Source of the DNA: Anaerococcus sp. Marseille-Q5996
GTDB lineage: Bacteria > Bacillota > Clostridia > Tissierellales > Peptoniphilaceae
Assembly (NCBI RefSeq): GCF_946893725.1
Contig: NZ_CAMPPE010000003.1
Location: 1-64,000, forward strand
DNA length: 64,000 nucleotides
Reading direction: 5' to 3'
Position 1 is the stretch's first letter; the number at the start of each line of letters is the position of its first letter. The position numbers and the translations under genes are program-made. The notes beneath the pieces are model-generated. The model ran no database searches. It saw only the letters and a program-made list of their open reading frames with translations, and was not told where the DNA came from. Shown here piece by piece: positions 1-7,040 of this stretch.

Positions 1-117
1 GAAGCAACCCTCAAGATAAGATTTCTAAAAGTACGTAAAGAAAATACGTTAGATAGGTCCAAGGTGTAAGTGCAGTAATGCATTAAGCTAATGGATACTA
101 AACTTTAAATCTTGACT
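1..117 (+). rRNA. 23S ribosomal RNA, 3' end (partial)
   Basis: The first ~117 bases read as the last helices of 23S rRNA. They begin with the GAAGCAACCCTCAAGATAAG segment, continue through GTAAGTGCAGTAATGCATTAAGC and a GATACTAA segment, and end in CTTGACT, the strand that normally pairs with the 5' end of 23S. The rest of the gene lies upstream of the window. The exact 3' end (about 117) is inferred from the family pattern. Confidence 0.9.
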
Positions 118-295
118 GGAAATATTGATTGCTATTGCTTGTCCCTAACACTATTTTACTAAGTAAAATGGATGGTAGGTCAGCCGCCAGAATTCTTCAA
201 GGTGCGTTAAGCAGCTTGAGTACAATTTACGGCGTGTTTTAAAGACAAGATAAAGGTTCAAACAAAAACTTAACCATTGAGGTTAGGTCAAGAAT
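118..295 (+). other. 23S-5S internal transcribed spacer
   Basis: About 178 bases between 23S and 5S. I see no tRNA here. A small hairpin (TTAACC, 5-nt loop, GGTTAG) lies around 271-287, followed by GGTCAAG at 286-292. GTCAAG in it is complementary to CTTGAC at the 3' end of 23S (111-116), so it could pair with it during processing. Otherwise nothing is recognised. Confidence 0.6.
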
Positions 296-410
296 ACAGT
301 GGCGATGGCGCTAGGGATACACCTGTTCCCATACCGAACACAGAAGTTAAGCCTAGCAACGCCGATGGTACTCGGAGGGTGACCTCCCGGTAGAGTAGGA
401 AGCTGCTGAA
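296..410 (+). rRNA. 5S ribosomal RNA
   Basis: A complete 5S gene of about 115 nt. The terminal helix closes between CAGTGGC (297-303) and GCTGCTG (402-408) using Watson-Crick and G-U pairs. The conserved core is present: CCATACCGAACACAGAAGTTAAGC, interrupted nowhere, then the GATGGTACT and GAGAGTAGGA-like segments. It is the only full-length 5S in the window; the copies that follow lack its 5' part. Confidence 0.92.
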
Positions 411-469
411 TAAGACAAGCCCGTCCGGCTAATGGAGGACCCTCCATGGAATGGTCGAGCGAAGCGAGA
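411..469 (+). other. Structured element A, copy 1, after 5S
   Basis: A segment that directly follows the 5S 3' end and precedes its terminator. It carries AAGCCCGTCCGGCTAATGGA, a perfect TGGAGG-AC-CCTCCA hairpin, and then GAGCGAAGCGAGAG. A second copy occurs at 1124-1201 with the same flanks but a longer insertion in the hairpin loop. It is GC-rich compared with the surroundings. Its function is unknown; it could be part of the rRNA operon trailer or a small mobile palindrome. Confidence 0.5.
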
Positions 470-497
470 GACTTAGTCTTTTGACTAAGTCTTTTTT
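470..497 (+). terminator. Rho-independent terminator after 5S
   Basis: Stem GACTTAGTC, TTTT loop, GACTAAGTC, followed by a T run. The same hairpin recurs after each later 5S-derived unit. Confidence 0.9.
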
Positions 498-604
498 AGT
501 AAAAACAAATACACCTGTCACGAAAAGTCGCCTTCTACGAAGGCTTATCCGCGCTCCCGCGCTACTTTCCGGGGCAAATATGCCAAATCAAGGCATATTT
601 GCCT

Positions 605-685
605 ATACCGAACACAGAAGTTAAGCTTACTAACGCCGATGGTACTCGGAGGGTGACCTCCCGGTAGAGTAGGAAGCTGCTGAAT
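605..685 (+). pseudogene. Truncated 5S rRNA, copy 1
   Basis: Matches the intact 5S gene from ATACCGAAC to GCTGCTGAAT, with a few changes after TTAAGC. The 5' strand of helix I and most of helix II are missing, so it cannot fold as normal 5S. It has its own terminator at 691-718. Confidence 0.85.
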
Positions 686-690
686 AATTG

Positions 691-718
691 GACTTAGTCT
701 TTTGACTAAGTCTTTTTT
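691..718 (+). terminator. Terminator of 5S-derived unit 1
   Basis: GACTTAGTC, TTTT loop, GACTAAGTC, then T6. It is identical to the hairpin after the intact 5S. Confidence 0.88.
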
Positions 719-823
719 AGTACAAATATACACCTGTCACGAAAAGTCGCCTTCTACGAAGGCTTATCCGCGCTCCCGCGCTACTTTCCGGGGCAAATAT
801 GCCAAATCAAGGCATATTTGCCT

Positions 824-904
824 ATACCGAACACAGAAGTTAAGCCTCATTACGCTGATGGTACTCGGAGGGTGACCTCCCGGTAGAGTAGGAAGCTGCT
901 GAAT
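824..904 (+). pseudogene. Truncated 5S rRNA, copy 2
   Basis: Same 81-nt 3' part of 5S, placed 219 bp after copy 1. It carries CTCATTACGCTGATGG where the intact gene has CTAGCAACGCCGATGG. The 5' part is replaced by the hairpin block. Confidence 0.85.
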
Positions 905-909
905 AATTG

Positions 910-937
910 GACTTAGTCTTTTGACTAAGTCTTTTTT
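910..937 (+). terminator. Terminator of 5S-derived unit 2
   Basis: Same GACTTAGTC/GACTAAGTC hairpin with T run as in the other units. Confidence 0.88.
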
Positions 938-1042
938 AGTACAAATATACACCTGTCACGAAAAGTCGCCTTCTACGAAGGCTTATCCGCGCTCCCGCGC
1001 TACTTTCCGGGGCAAATATGCCAAATCAAGGCATATTTGCCT

Positions 1043-1123
1043 ATACCGAACACAGAAGTTAAGCCTCATTACGCTGATGGTACTCGGAGGGTGACCTCCC
1101 GGTAGAGTAGGAAGTTGCTAAAT
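1043..1123 (+). pseudogene. Truncated 5S rRNA, copy 3
   Basis: Third 219-bp-spaced copy of the 5S 3' part. It is identical to copy 2 except near the end (GTTGCTAAAT instead of GCTGCTGAAT), which disturbs the remaining helix I strand. It is followed by element A copy 2 instead of an immediate terminator. Confidence 0.85.
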
Positions 1124-1201
1124 AAGACAAGCCCGTCCGGCTAATGGAGGAAAGTCCCCCGACATATTTGGGGCTCCATGGAATGGACGAGCGTAGCGAG
1201 A
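1124..1201 (+). other. Structured element A, copy 2
   Basis: Repeats element A (AAGCCCGTCCGGCTAATGGA ... CTCCATGGAATGG ... GAGCGTAGCGAGAG). The TGGAG/CTCCA stem is kept, but the loop now holds a further CCCC/GGGG hairpin around CGACATATTT. Stem kept and loop changed is what a selected RNA or DNA hairpin would show, but two copies are too few to prove it. Confidence 0.5.
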
Positions 1202-1230
1202 GACTTAGTCAATTGACTGAGTCTTTTTTT
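1202..1230 (+). terminator. Terminator after the 5S array
   Basis: GACTTAGTC, AATT loop, GACTGAGTC, then T7. A variant of the repeated 5S terminator with one G-U pair. Confidence 0.85.
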
Positions 1231-1244
1231 AGTAAAAACAAAAA

Positions 1245-1296
1245 TATACCTGTCAAGGCATATTTAAGCTCGGTAGAGTAAGAAATCGCAAAATAA
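1245..1296 (+). pseudogene. Decayed remnant of a 5S-derived unit
   Basis: ATACCTGTC, then AAGGCATATTT, then CGGTAGAGTAAGAAATCGC. These are the start, middle and end of the 219-bp unit with large internal deletions, so a fourth unit once existed. Confidence 0.6.
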
Positions 1297-1302
1297 CTTG
1301 AG

Positions 1303-1331
1303 AGCTGGTCAGATGACTAGTTTTTTTATTT
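1303..1331 (+). terminator. Terminator at the end of the rRNA region
   Basis: CTGGTC, AGAT loop, GACTAG, followed by seven T. It separates the rRNA region from the lysozyme promoter. Confidence 0.7.
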
Positions 1332-1370
1332 TAAATCAAATTTCACAAATTTACCTTTATCTAATATCAT

Positions 1371-1399
1371 TTGAAAAATCTAATTATTTATCCTATAAT
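1371..1399 (+). promoter_or_regulatory. Sigma-A promoter of the lysozyme gene
   Basis: TTGAAA (1371-1376), 17-bp spacer, TATAAT (1394-1399). The TTG that would give a longer reading frame is the -35 box itself, so the protein must start downstream at 1425. Confidence 0.85.
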
Positions 1400-1424
1400 A
1401 AAGCTATTAATGAAAGGAATTTTT

Positions 1425-2534
1425 ATGGTTAGTTTTAAATATAAAATTTTGGGTGTGGGACTTGCTCTTATTATTTTAAGTCCAAGCACTGCTTTTGCTG
1501 CAGAGATAATAAAATATGATGATTCTGACTTAGATCAAGTTTTTGTTGATAATAATATGGAGTATGATAAGAAAGCTGTTGAAGATCGTAAAAATGAGTA
1601 TTTAGCAAATCCCAACAATGCTATTGCTCCTAATTATGAGGTTGAAAAAGTAATAATTACTGAAGAATTGACTGAAGATGATAATGGAGACATTGAAAAA
1701 ACTGTGACTACGGAAACCCATTTAGAGGATACAAATCCATCACCTTTATATTCTAAAACTCCTGTTTATAAAAAAGTGGTAGATATATCTGAACATCAGA
1801 ATCCTAAAAATATAAATTATGATAAATTTGCGGATGATATTGATGGGGCAATCCTGAGAACTTCAATTACCGATGCTAAAACCCTAAATATCCGCCACGA
1901 TTACCATGTAAATAAGCACTATAATGAACTAAATAAACGTAATGTACCAATTGGTTTTTATCATTATTCACGTGCTATAAATGCAAGTGAAGCTGTAAGA
2001 GAAGCTAATTTTGTTTACGATTATATAAAAAATAAAAATGTTCTATTGCCGGTTTACATTGATATAGAAGATGATAATAGACAAGCAAAGGCAAGTAAGG
2101 GTGATATTTCTGCAGCTGCAGAAGCTTTTGTTACCTTTATGCAAGATAGAGGATATGTCAGTGGTATATATTCATATCCTTGGTTTGCCAATAATTATTT
2201 GACCCGTGATGTTAAAAATAAATATGAATTTTGGATAGCTGATTATAATTCTAAAGATTTTACTTCTTACAATAAATCAGACTTTTCATCTTGGCAATTT
2301 ACCCACCAAGCTAGGGTAAATGGATATAATGGAAATGTTGATATGAGTGTGCATTATAAAGATTATCCTTATATGAAAACTGGTGTTTCTAGAAAACCAA
2401 TGAATGTCTTGGTTGATGAAATAATTGCTGGCAAATGGGGAGTTGGAGCTGAAAGGCAAAGAAGACTTGTCTATGCTGGGTATAATTATGATATAATTCA
2501 AAAAGCTGTCAACCAAAGATTGGCAAATGCATAA
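1425..2534 (+). CDS. Secreted GH25 lysozyme with CW_7 wall-binding domain
   Basis: A 369-residue exported muramidase that should cleave the MurNAc-GlcNAc bond of peptidoglycan. The start at 1425 has GAAAGG seven bases upstream and lies just after a good promoter. Residues 1-25 are a signal peptide (basic start, hydrophobic core, AFA-A cleavage). Residues 30-110 form an acidic linker. The GH25 domain spans about 118-310, with VVDISEHQ (Asp120), FYHYS and the catalytic YIDIED (Asp213, Glu215). The last ~40 residues (VDEIIAGKWG ... AGYNYDIIQKAVN) match the CW_7/Cpl-7 repeat, a wall-binding module known from phage lysins and cellular lysozymes. No phage genes are nearby, so it is probably a cellular autolysin. 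Family confidence is high; the physiological role is inferred. Confidence 0.92.
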   Translation: MVSFKYKILGVGLALIILSPSTAFAAEIIKYDDSDLDQVFVDNNMEYDKKAVEDRKNEYLANPNNAIAPNYEVEKVIITEELTEDDNGDIEKTVTTETHLEDTNPSPLYSKTPVYKKVVDISEHQNPKNINYDKFADDIDGAILRTSITDAKTLNIRHDYHVNKHYNELNKRNVPIGFYHYSRAINASEAVREANFVYDYIKNKNVLLPVYIDIEDDNRQAKASKGDISAAAEAFVTFMQDRGYVSGIYSYPWFANNYLTRDVKNKYEFWIADYNSKDFTSYNKSDFSSWQFTHQARVNGYNGNVDMSVHYKDYPYMKTGVSRKPMNVLVDEIIAGKWGVGAERQRRLVYAGYNYDIIQKAVNQRLANA

Positions 2535-2548
2535 AAAGGAGAATATAA

Positions 2549-2773
2549 ATGGCTGAAATTAAATATGATATTGTTGAGACTCTTGGTGTACTTTCTGATA
2601 ATGGCAAGGGTTGGACAAAGGAATTAAATCTTGTAAGCTGGAATGAACGTGATCCAAAATTTGATATTCGTGATTGGAATGAAGATCATACAAGAATGAG
2701 AAAGGGCGTAACCCTTACAAATGAAGAAGCAGAAGTATTATTTAATGTACTAAGCGAAGAATTTGGTGAATAA
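2549..2773 (+). CDS. YdbC/PC4-like ssDNA-binding protein
   Basis: A 74-residue protein with GWTKELNLVSWN and FDIRDWN followed by GVTLTNEEAEVL. This is the pattern of the bacterial YdbC family, which has the fold of eukaryotic coactivator PC4 and binds single-stranded DNA or RNA. AAAAGGAG precedes the start. It lies 14 bp after the lysozyme gene and before a terminator, so it is probably co-transcribed with it. Length is normal for the family. Its role in transcription or repair is unproven. Confidence 0.85.
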   Translation: MAEIKYDIVETLGVLSDNGKGWTKELNLVSWNERDPKFDIRDWNEDHTRMRKGVTLTNEEAEVLFNVLSEEFGE

Positions 2774-2779
2774 TACTAG

Positions 2780-2812
2780 GACCTTAAGGATTTATTTCCT
2801 TAAGGTTTTTTA
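2780..2812 (+). terminator. Terminator after the YdbC gene
   Basis: ACCTTAAGGA and TCCTTAAGGT arms around a short loop, followed by T5. Confidence 0.85.
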
Positions 2813-2867
2813 TTGTCCAAAGCTTTAAAGCTCAAGCTTTTGAAGTATATTTAAAAAAGGTGATATA

Positions 2868-3929
2868 ATGATTTATTTAGATAATGCAGCAACTGCAATC
2901 AAAAGAGAAGAAGTAATAAAATACATACTAGAACATACAAAAGAATTTGATGGTAATCCAGAAAGCACCCACGCTATGGGCCGAAATGCAAAGAAAATTT
3001 TGGAAGATTCACGTAAAAAAATTGCTGATTCAATAGGAGCCAATCCTAAAAATGTGATATTTTCATCGGGGGCTACAGAAGCAAATAATACTGTAATCAA
3101 TGCCTTTCGAAACAAGGAGATTATTACAAGTGCCATAGAACATGATTCAATTTTAAATAGTATTAACAAAGATAATGCTATTTTGCTTGATGTTGATAAA
3201 AATGGACAAATTTCTGTTGATGATCTTAAAAGCAAAGTAAATGATCATACAAAACTAGTTGCAATTATGTATGTAAATAACGAAACTGGAGCAATCCAGC
3301 CGGTTAAAGAGATTGGAGACTACTTAGCAGATAGGGATATTTGGTTTCATATAGATGCAGTCCAAGCTTATGGTCACTTGGATATAGATGTAGATGAATT
3401 AAACTGTGACTCACTAGCAATATCAGGCCATAAAATTGGTGGACTTAATGGTTTTGGGGCACTTTTCTTAAGAGAAAATATTGACTCTTTTATGAAGGGT
3501 GGAGAACAAGAGAAAAATCGTAGAGCAGGCACATCCTTTGTGGCTGGGGCTTACTCAATGGCAGCTTCTTTTCCAAAGATGCTAGAAGAACGTGATCATA
3601 TAAAGGAAGTTAAATCCTATTTTATAGAAAGATTGGAAAATACAAATATAAATTTTGAAATTAATGGGGATGTAGAAAAATCTTCTGCCCATATTTTAAA
3701 TATTTATTTTCCTGACCAAAAGTCAGATTTCTTGCTTACATATTTAGATATGAATGGCATTTGTGTATCTGCTGGATCTGCTTGTAGGGCGGGTAGCTTT
3801 TTGCCAAGCCATGTAATTTCAAATATGTATGATGAAAATCGAGCAGAACATTCGGTAAGATTTTCCTTTGGTTATCAAAATACAAAAGAAGAAATAGATA
3901 AAGTTATAGAAGTTTTATCAAAATTATAG
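2868..3929 (+). CDS. Cysteine desulfurase (NifS/IscS family)
   Basis: A 353-residue PLP enzyme that removes sulfur from cysteine to form an enzyme persulfide and alanine. The N-terminus YLDNAATA is typical. SGHKIGG holds the PLP lysine (Lys189). SAGSACRAGS holds the catalytic Cys306 on a loop longer than in SufS types, as in NifS/IscS. No iscU or thiI is adjacent. mnmA, which needs persulfide sulfur for tRNA thiolation, lies 4.3 kb downstream beyond another operon, so it is a possible acceptor. The gene is monocistronic, with a terminator on each side. Confidence 0.92.
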   Translation: MIYLDNAATAIKREEVIKYILEHTKEFDGNPESTHAMGRNAKKILEDSRKKIADSIGANPKNVIFSSGATEANNTVINAFRNKEIITSAIEHDSILNSINKDNAILLDVDKNGQISVDDLKSKVNDHTKLVAIMYVNNETGAIQPVKEIGDYLADRDIWFHIDAVQAYGHLDIDVDELNCDSLAISGHKIGGLNGFGALFLRENIDSFMKGGEQEKNRRAGTSFVAGAYSMAASFPKMLEERDHIKEVKSYFIERLENTNINFEINGDVEKSSAHILNIYFPDQKSDFLLTYLDMNGICVSAGSACRAGSFLPSHVISNMYDENRAEHSVRFSFGYQNTKEEIDKVIEVLSKL

Positions 3930-3955
3930 AATCAGCCAATATGGCTGATTTTTTT
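3930..3955 (+). terminator. Terminator after cysteine desulfurase
   Basis: ATCAGCCA, ATA loop, TGGCTGAT, then a T run. Confidence 0.9.
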
Positions 3956-3964
3956 GTGCCAATA

Positions 3965-4019
3965 TTTAAGGAAGATTTAAGCTTAGTTTAAGTTTAATCA
4001 AATGTTAGTATTTTATAAT
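3965..4019 (+). promoter_or_regulatory. Promoter with three phased TTTAAG repeats
   Basis: TTTAAG occurs at 3965, 3976 and 3987, an exact 11-bp period, and TATAAT lies at 4014-4019. Direct repeats at one helical turn just upstream of -10, with no good -35 box, are how OmpR/PhoB-type regulators bind and activate. Such a regulator is encoded in this operon, so autoregulation is a reasonable inference. Confidence 0.6.
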
Positions 4020-4039
4020 ATCCATAAGGAGGAAGGGAA

Positions 4040-4714
4040 ATGCTAACGATAAAAAACTTAAATAAAAAATTTGATAAAAAAATTATCTATGAAAATTTAA
4101 ATTTAGAATTAAAACAAGGAGAAATCTTTGCCCTAATAGGTCCAAATGGTATTGGAAAAACTACCCTTATTCGCATGATGCTAGGGCTAGATAAAGATTA
4201 TGAGGGAGAAATTGATAAGGGCCAAAATAAAATTTCTTATAGCCCAGAATCTCCAAATTTTTCAGAAATATTAACAGGTAAAGAATTTTTAGAGCTTATA
4301 AAATATCATCATGGATCAGATGATAATATTGGTCAATTAATGAAAAAAGTTGGACTTGATCCAGATAATAGAACTAAAATTTTAAACTATTCAAAAGGGA
4401 TGCTTCAAAGGTTAGCAGTAGCCCAATCTCTAATTGGAAATCCTGATATAATTCTTTTGGATGAACCATCAAGTGGTTTAGATTTTTTTGGGCAGATGGC
4501 TATGCAAGATTTGATAAAGGGCTTAAAAACCTCGGACAAGGCAATATTATTAAACTCTCATTTGCTATATGATGTTGGAAAGATTGCAGATAGGGGAGTA
4601 ATCATTATGGGTCCTAGTAATTTTAAAAAATTTTCTAAAGAGGATTTTAAGGAAAAATCACTAGCTCAGATATTTTTAGACTTTGCAAAGGAGATTGGCT
4701 ATGAACCTCACTAA
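4040..4714 (+). CDS. ABC transporter ATP-binding protein
   Basis: A 224-residue ATPase of the BcrA/CcmA-like type, partner of the ABC-2 permease that follows. Walker A is GPNGIGKTT. The signature helix reads YSKGMLQRLAVAQ, a common variant of LSGGQ in this group. Walker B is IILLDEPSSGLD, followed by the LNSHLL switch. GGAGG lies in front of the start. It overlaps the permease by 14 bp, so they are translated together. The operon ends in a two-component system, an arrangement seen with peptide-antibiotic efflux and envelope-stress modules. The substrate is unknown. Confidence 0.9.
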   Translation: MLTIKNLNKKFDKKIIYENLNLELKQGEIFALIGPNGIGKTTLIRMMLGLDKDYEGEIDKGQNKISYSPESPNFSEILTGKEFLELIKYHHGSDDNIGQLMKKVGLDPDNRTKILNYSKGMLQRLAVAQSLIGNPDIILLDEPSSGLDFFGQMAMQDLIKGLKTSDKAILLNSHLLYDVGKIADRGVIIMGPSNFKKFSKEDFKEKSLAQIFLDFAKEIGYEPH

Positions 4715-5462
4715 GTTACATATAAAGGAAAATTTAAGTAAATCTTCATTCATTATTTTTGCCATAATAGGGTTAATAATTACATTTTTAGCTAGAGGAA
4801 TGAAAGTTACTGCCCCAGGAGTAAATACCAGCGGAGATTTTGGAAATTACGGTGTCCAATGGACGATAATTAGTCTAATATCTTCTCTTGCTTGTGTAAC
4901 GCTAACGACTGGTAGTTTTAAAAACTATCTAAAAACTGACTTGCCAGATATATTAAAAGTACATGGGTTAAACTTAAATAAACAAATAAATCATATATTT
5001 AAGGCTAATGTAATTATTAGTATGATGATGGGTATCCTGCTTTTACTTGGATTGCTTATAAATATCTTAATAGAAAGACCTAAGATAAGTCTAATAGGAT
5101 TTTTACTAGCCATTATAATTTACCTTTTAACAATATTTGTTGTAAATTTGATAATGGGAATATTAAACCTAATATTTAATTCTGCGGCAGCATCCTTATT
5201 TGGAATATTTTTTGTAATTGTTGGGGCGTTAAGAGGCATACTAACCTTTGTTTTGGAAATGCAAGGCGGACTTTTTGCTGAAATCTTGGTCAAAGTTCTA
5301 TATATTTTCCCACCAATTAATGACTTGAGTAAGATTGCTCGCGATTTATTTTTAGGAGATTTTAATAATTTTGCATTAGTTGGTCAATGTTTGCTCTATG
5401 TTTGGATTTTGATTGGCTTATATTATTTAGTAAAGAAATGGAAGGTGGGAGATGAAAAATAA
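4701..5462 (+). CDS. ABC-2 type permease
   Basis: A 253-residue integral membrane protein with about six hydrophobic segments and a short periplasm-facing loop near residues 35-50. The start at 4701 has AAAGGAG at a good distance; an earlier TTG in frame has none. It overlaps the ATPase before it by 14 bp and the metalloprotease-like gene after it by 11 bp. The sequence is too divergent to name a substrate. Confidence 0.82.
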   Translation: MNLTKLHIKENLSKSSFIIFAIIGLIITFLARGMKVTAPGVNTSGDFGNYGVQWTIISLISSLACVTLTTGSFKNYLKTDLPDILKVHGLNLNKQINHIFKANVIISMMMGILLLLGLLINILIERPKISLIGFLLAIIIYLLTIFVVNLIMGILNLIFNSAAASLFGIFFVIVGALRGILTFVLEMQGGLFAEILVKVLYIFPPINDLSKIARDLFLGDFNNFALVGQCLLYVWILIGLYYLVKKWKVGDEK

Positions 5463-6363
5463 GATTATTTATTTTATTATTGGGCTAATATTAATTATAT
5501 TTAATTACCAAAATCGTATCACTACTATTGATAATACTACCTTAGATTTACTAGAAGATGTAAATAATTATGATACGGAAAAACTATGGCCAGGATTTGA
5601 GAATAAAGACTATATGAAAGATATTAGGTATAATTCTTGTAAAGAGTATAGATATGATAAGGGAAATATTACTTTTAAAAATCCTGATCAACCAGTAGTA
5701 AGTATTGAAGCTTTAAAAGATGGTAATATTCCTTTAATAAAAGCAGTTCCATTTGAAAAATTTAGAGACATAGCCGACCAAGCTGGTTCATCAGGTGCAA
5801 ATATAGAAGCAAAATATAAGTCAGTAATAATCCATGAATCATTCCACTGCTTTCAAATGGAACATGGGCTAAGTGAAGTGGCAGATATTAGTGATACAAT
5901 TGATATAGAAGACCCAGATTATGAAAAATTTGTAGAAGCTTGTAAAAAATTAAATCAAGATGATACATATAAAAAACTCTGGGAAGATGAATATGAATCT
6001 TTACTATATTTATATGAAAATAATGATGCTAGCAAGTATAAAGAATCTAGGAGTAAACGATTTTCTTATGTGAAATCCAATTTTCCTGATGAATTTGATT
6101 ATTTTAATAAACTAGTAACTTATAAAGAATTTATAGAAGGTAGTGCCAGATTTGTAGAGGAAAAATATATGGTAGACCTTTTAAATGACCTATATATCAA
6201 TTATGAAGATAGGATTTTCTATAGTATTGATACCTCTCTTTATTCAGAAGGGTCATTAAAGGCGAAGATACTTGATAAATATTATCCACAATGGAAAGAA
6301 AATATAGATTTTTCTAGGGATAATAATTTTGATAAGATGTTTAAAAAAGGAAATATTTTGTGA
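5452..6363 (+). CDS. Membrane-anchored HExxH protein, putative metalloprotease
   Basis: A 303-residue protein with one N-terminal membrane segment (about 4-18) and a large extracytoplasmic domain. HESFH (His128, Glu129, His132) is a zinc-metalloprotease motif. EFIEGSARFVEE, about 100 residues later, offers Glu229 as a third ligand in an EGxA context, as in gluzincins. I do not recognise a named family. It overlaps the permease by 11 bp and the response regulator by 4 bp, so it is a core member of the ABC/two-component operon. It might process an exported peptide or a signal read by the kinase; that is inference. Activity is unproven. Confidence 0.65.
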   Translation: MKNKIIYFIIGLILIIFNYQNRITTIDNTTLDLLEDVNNYDTEKLWPGFENKDYMKDIRYNSCKEYRYDKGNITFKNPDQPVVSIEALKDGNIPLIKAVPFEKFRDIADQAGSSGANIEAKYKSVIIHESFHCFQMEHGLSEVADISDTIDIEDPDYEKFVEACKKLNQDDTYKKLWEDEYESLLYLYENNDASKYKESRSKRFSYVKSNFPDEFDYFNKLVTYKEFIEGSARFVEEKYMVDLLNDLYINYEDRIFYSIDTSLYSEGSLKAKILDKYYPQWKENIDFSRDNNFDKMFKKGNIL

Positions 6364-7040
6364 ATGAAAAAATTTTAGTAGTCGATGACAATGATGAAAT
6401 ACGTGATATAGTTAGGCTCTATCTTAAAAATAGCAACTTTGAAGTGTTTGAAGCAAAAAATGGAAAAGATGCCTTGAATTTTTTAAAAAATAATAAAATT
6501 TCTTTGATGATCCTAGACATAATGATGCCAGAAGTAGACGGGATAGAAGTTTTAAAAGCAATTGGTAATGACAGAGATTTTCCTATAATATTTCTATCAG
6601 CAAAATCTAGTGTAAAAGATAAGATAGAAGGTCTATACCTTGGAGCGGATGATTATTTATCAAAACCCTTTGACCCAGGAGAACTGGTGGCAAGGGTTAT
6701 TGCACTTTTAAGAAGAAATAATCGAAAATTAAATAATAATATAGTAAAAATAGGAAATCTAAGTTGGGATAAGGAAAATAGACTTGTTTACAAAGATGAT
6801 AATCTTTTGACTTTACGATCTAAAGAATATGAATTACTTACTATGTTTATGACAACCCCTGGCAAGGTATTTACCAAACAAGAAATTTACGAAAATTTAT
6901 GGCAGGAGTATTATTTTGAAGATGACAATACAATTATGGTTCATATATCAAATCTTAGAGAAAAAATAGAAGATAATCCCAAAAGCCCAGCAAAAATAAT
7001 TACCATAAGGGGATTAGGATATATGCTTAGGAAAGAATAA
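6360..7040 (+). CDS. OmpR-family response regulator
   Basis: A 226-residue two-domain regulator. The receiver domain (1-115) has acidic residues VVDDND (Asp9, Asp10), phospho-acceptor Asp53 in LILDIMMPE, and LSAKSS and KPF motifs. The C-terminal winged helix (about 130-226) ends with IRGLGYML, as is usual for OmpR/PhoB. It starts with GTG, sharing GTGA with the stop of the preceding gene, which points to translational coupling. It probably binds the TTTAAG repeats at 3965-3992. Confidence 0.95.
   Translation: MNEKILVVDDNDEIRDIVRLYLKNSNFEVFEAKNGKDALNFLKNNKISLMILDIMMPEVDGIEVLKAIGNDRDFPIIFLSAKSSVKDKIEGLYLGADDYLSKPFDPGELVARVIALLRRNNRKLNNNIVKIGNLSWDKENRLVYKDDNLLTLRSKEYELLTMFMTTPGKVFTKQEIYENLWQEYYFEDDNTIMVHISNLREKIEDNPKSPAKIITIRGLGYMLRKE

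Larger units (their letters stand above)
511..1123 (+). repeat. 219-bp tandem array of chimeric 5S-derived units
   Basis: Three direct repeats begin at ACACCTGTCACG (511, 730, 949), an exact 219-bp period. Each unit contains: (a) ACACCTGT, shared with the 5' half of 5S; (b) a GC-rich block of about 86 bp absent from 5S, with hairpins GCCTTC-TAC-GAAGGC and GCGC-TCCC-GCGC and a perfect 12-bp inverted repeat (GGCAAATATGCC, 7-nt loop, its complement; 573-603, 792-822, 1011-1041); (c) the 3' 81 nt of 5S from ATACCGAAC onward; and (d) the GACTTAGTC terminator in the first two units. Units 2 and 3 are nearly identical; unit 1 differs in the loop after TTAAGC. Short reverse-strand reading frames inside the repeats are by-products. 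Confidence 0.9.

Noticed and set aside
118..295. tRNA gene in the 23S-5S spacer
   Set aside because: No cloverleaf, no TTCRANY arm.
545..952. Two 62-residue reverse-strand reading frames, nearly identical
   Set aside because: They lie inside the 219-bp rRNA-derived repeats, cross the terminators, and owe their similarity to the DNA repeat.
511..1123. Possible CRISPR array
   Set aside because: The period is 219 bp, there are no unique spacers of constant length, and the repeat content is 5S rRNA; no cas genes are present.
1371..1424. Longer lysozyme N-terminus starting at a TTG
   Set aside because: The TTG is the -35 box of the promoter; the ATG at 1425 has a ribosome-binding site and a signal peptide.
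1425..2534. Prophage remnant suggested by the GH25 lysozyme with CW_7 domain
   Set aside because: It has a signal peptide and no holin, integrase or structural phage genes nearby; better read as a cellular autolysin.
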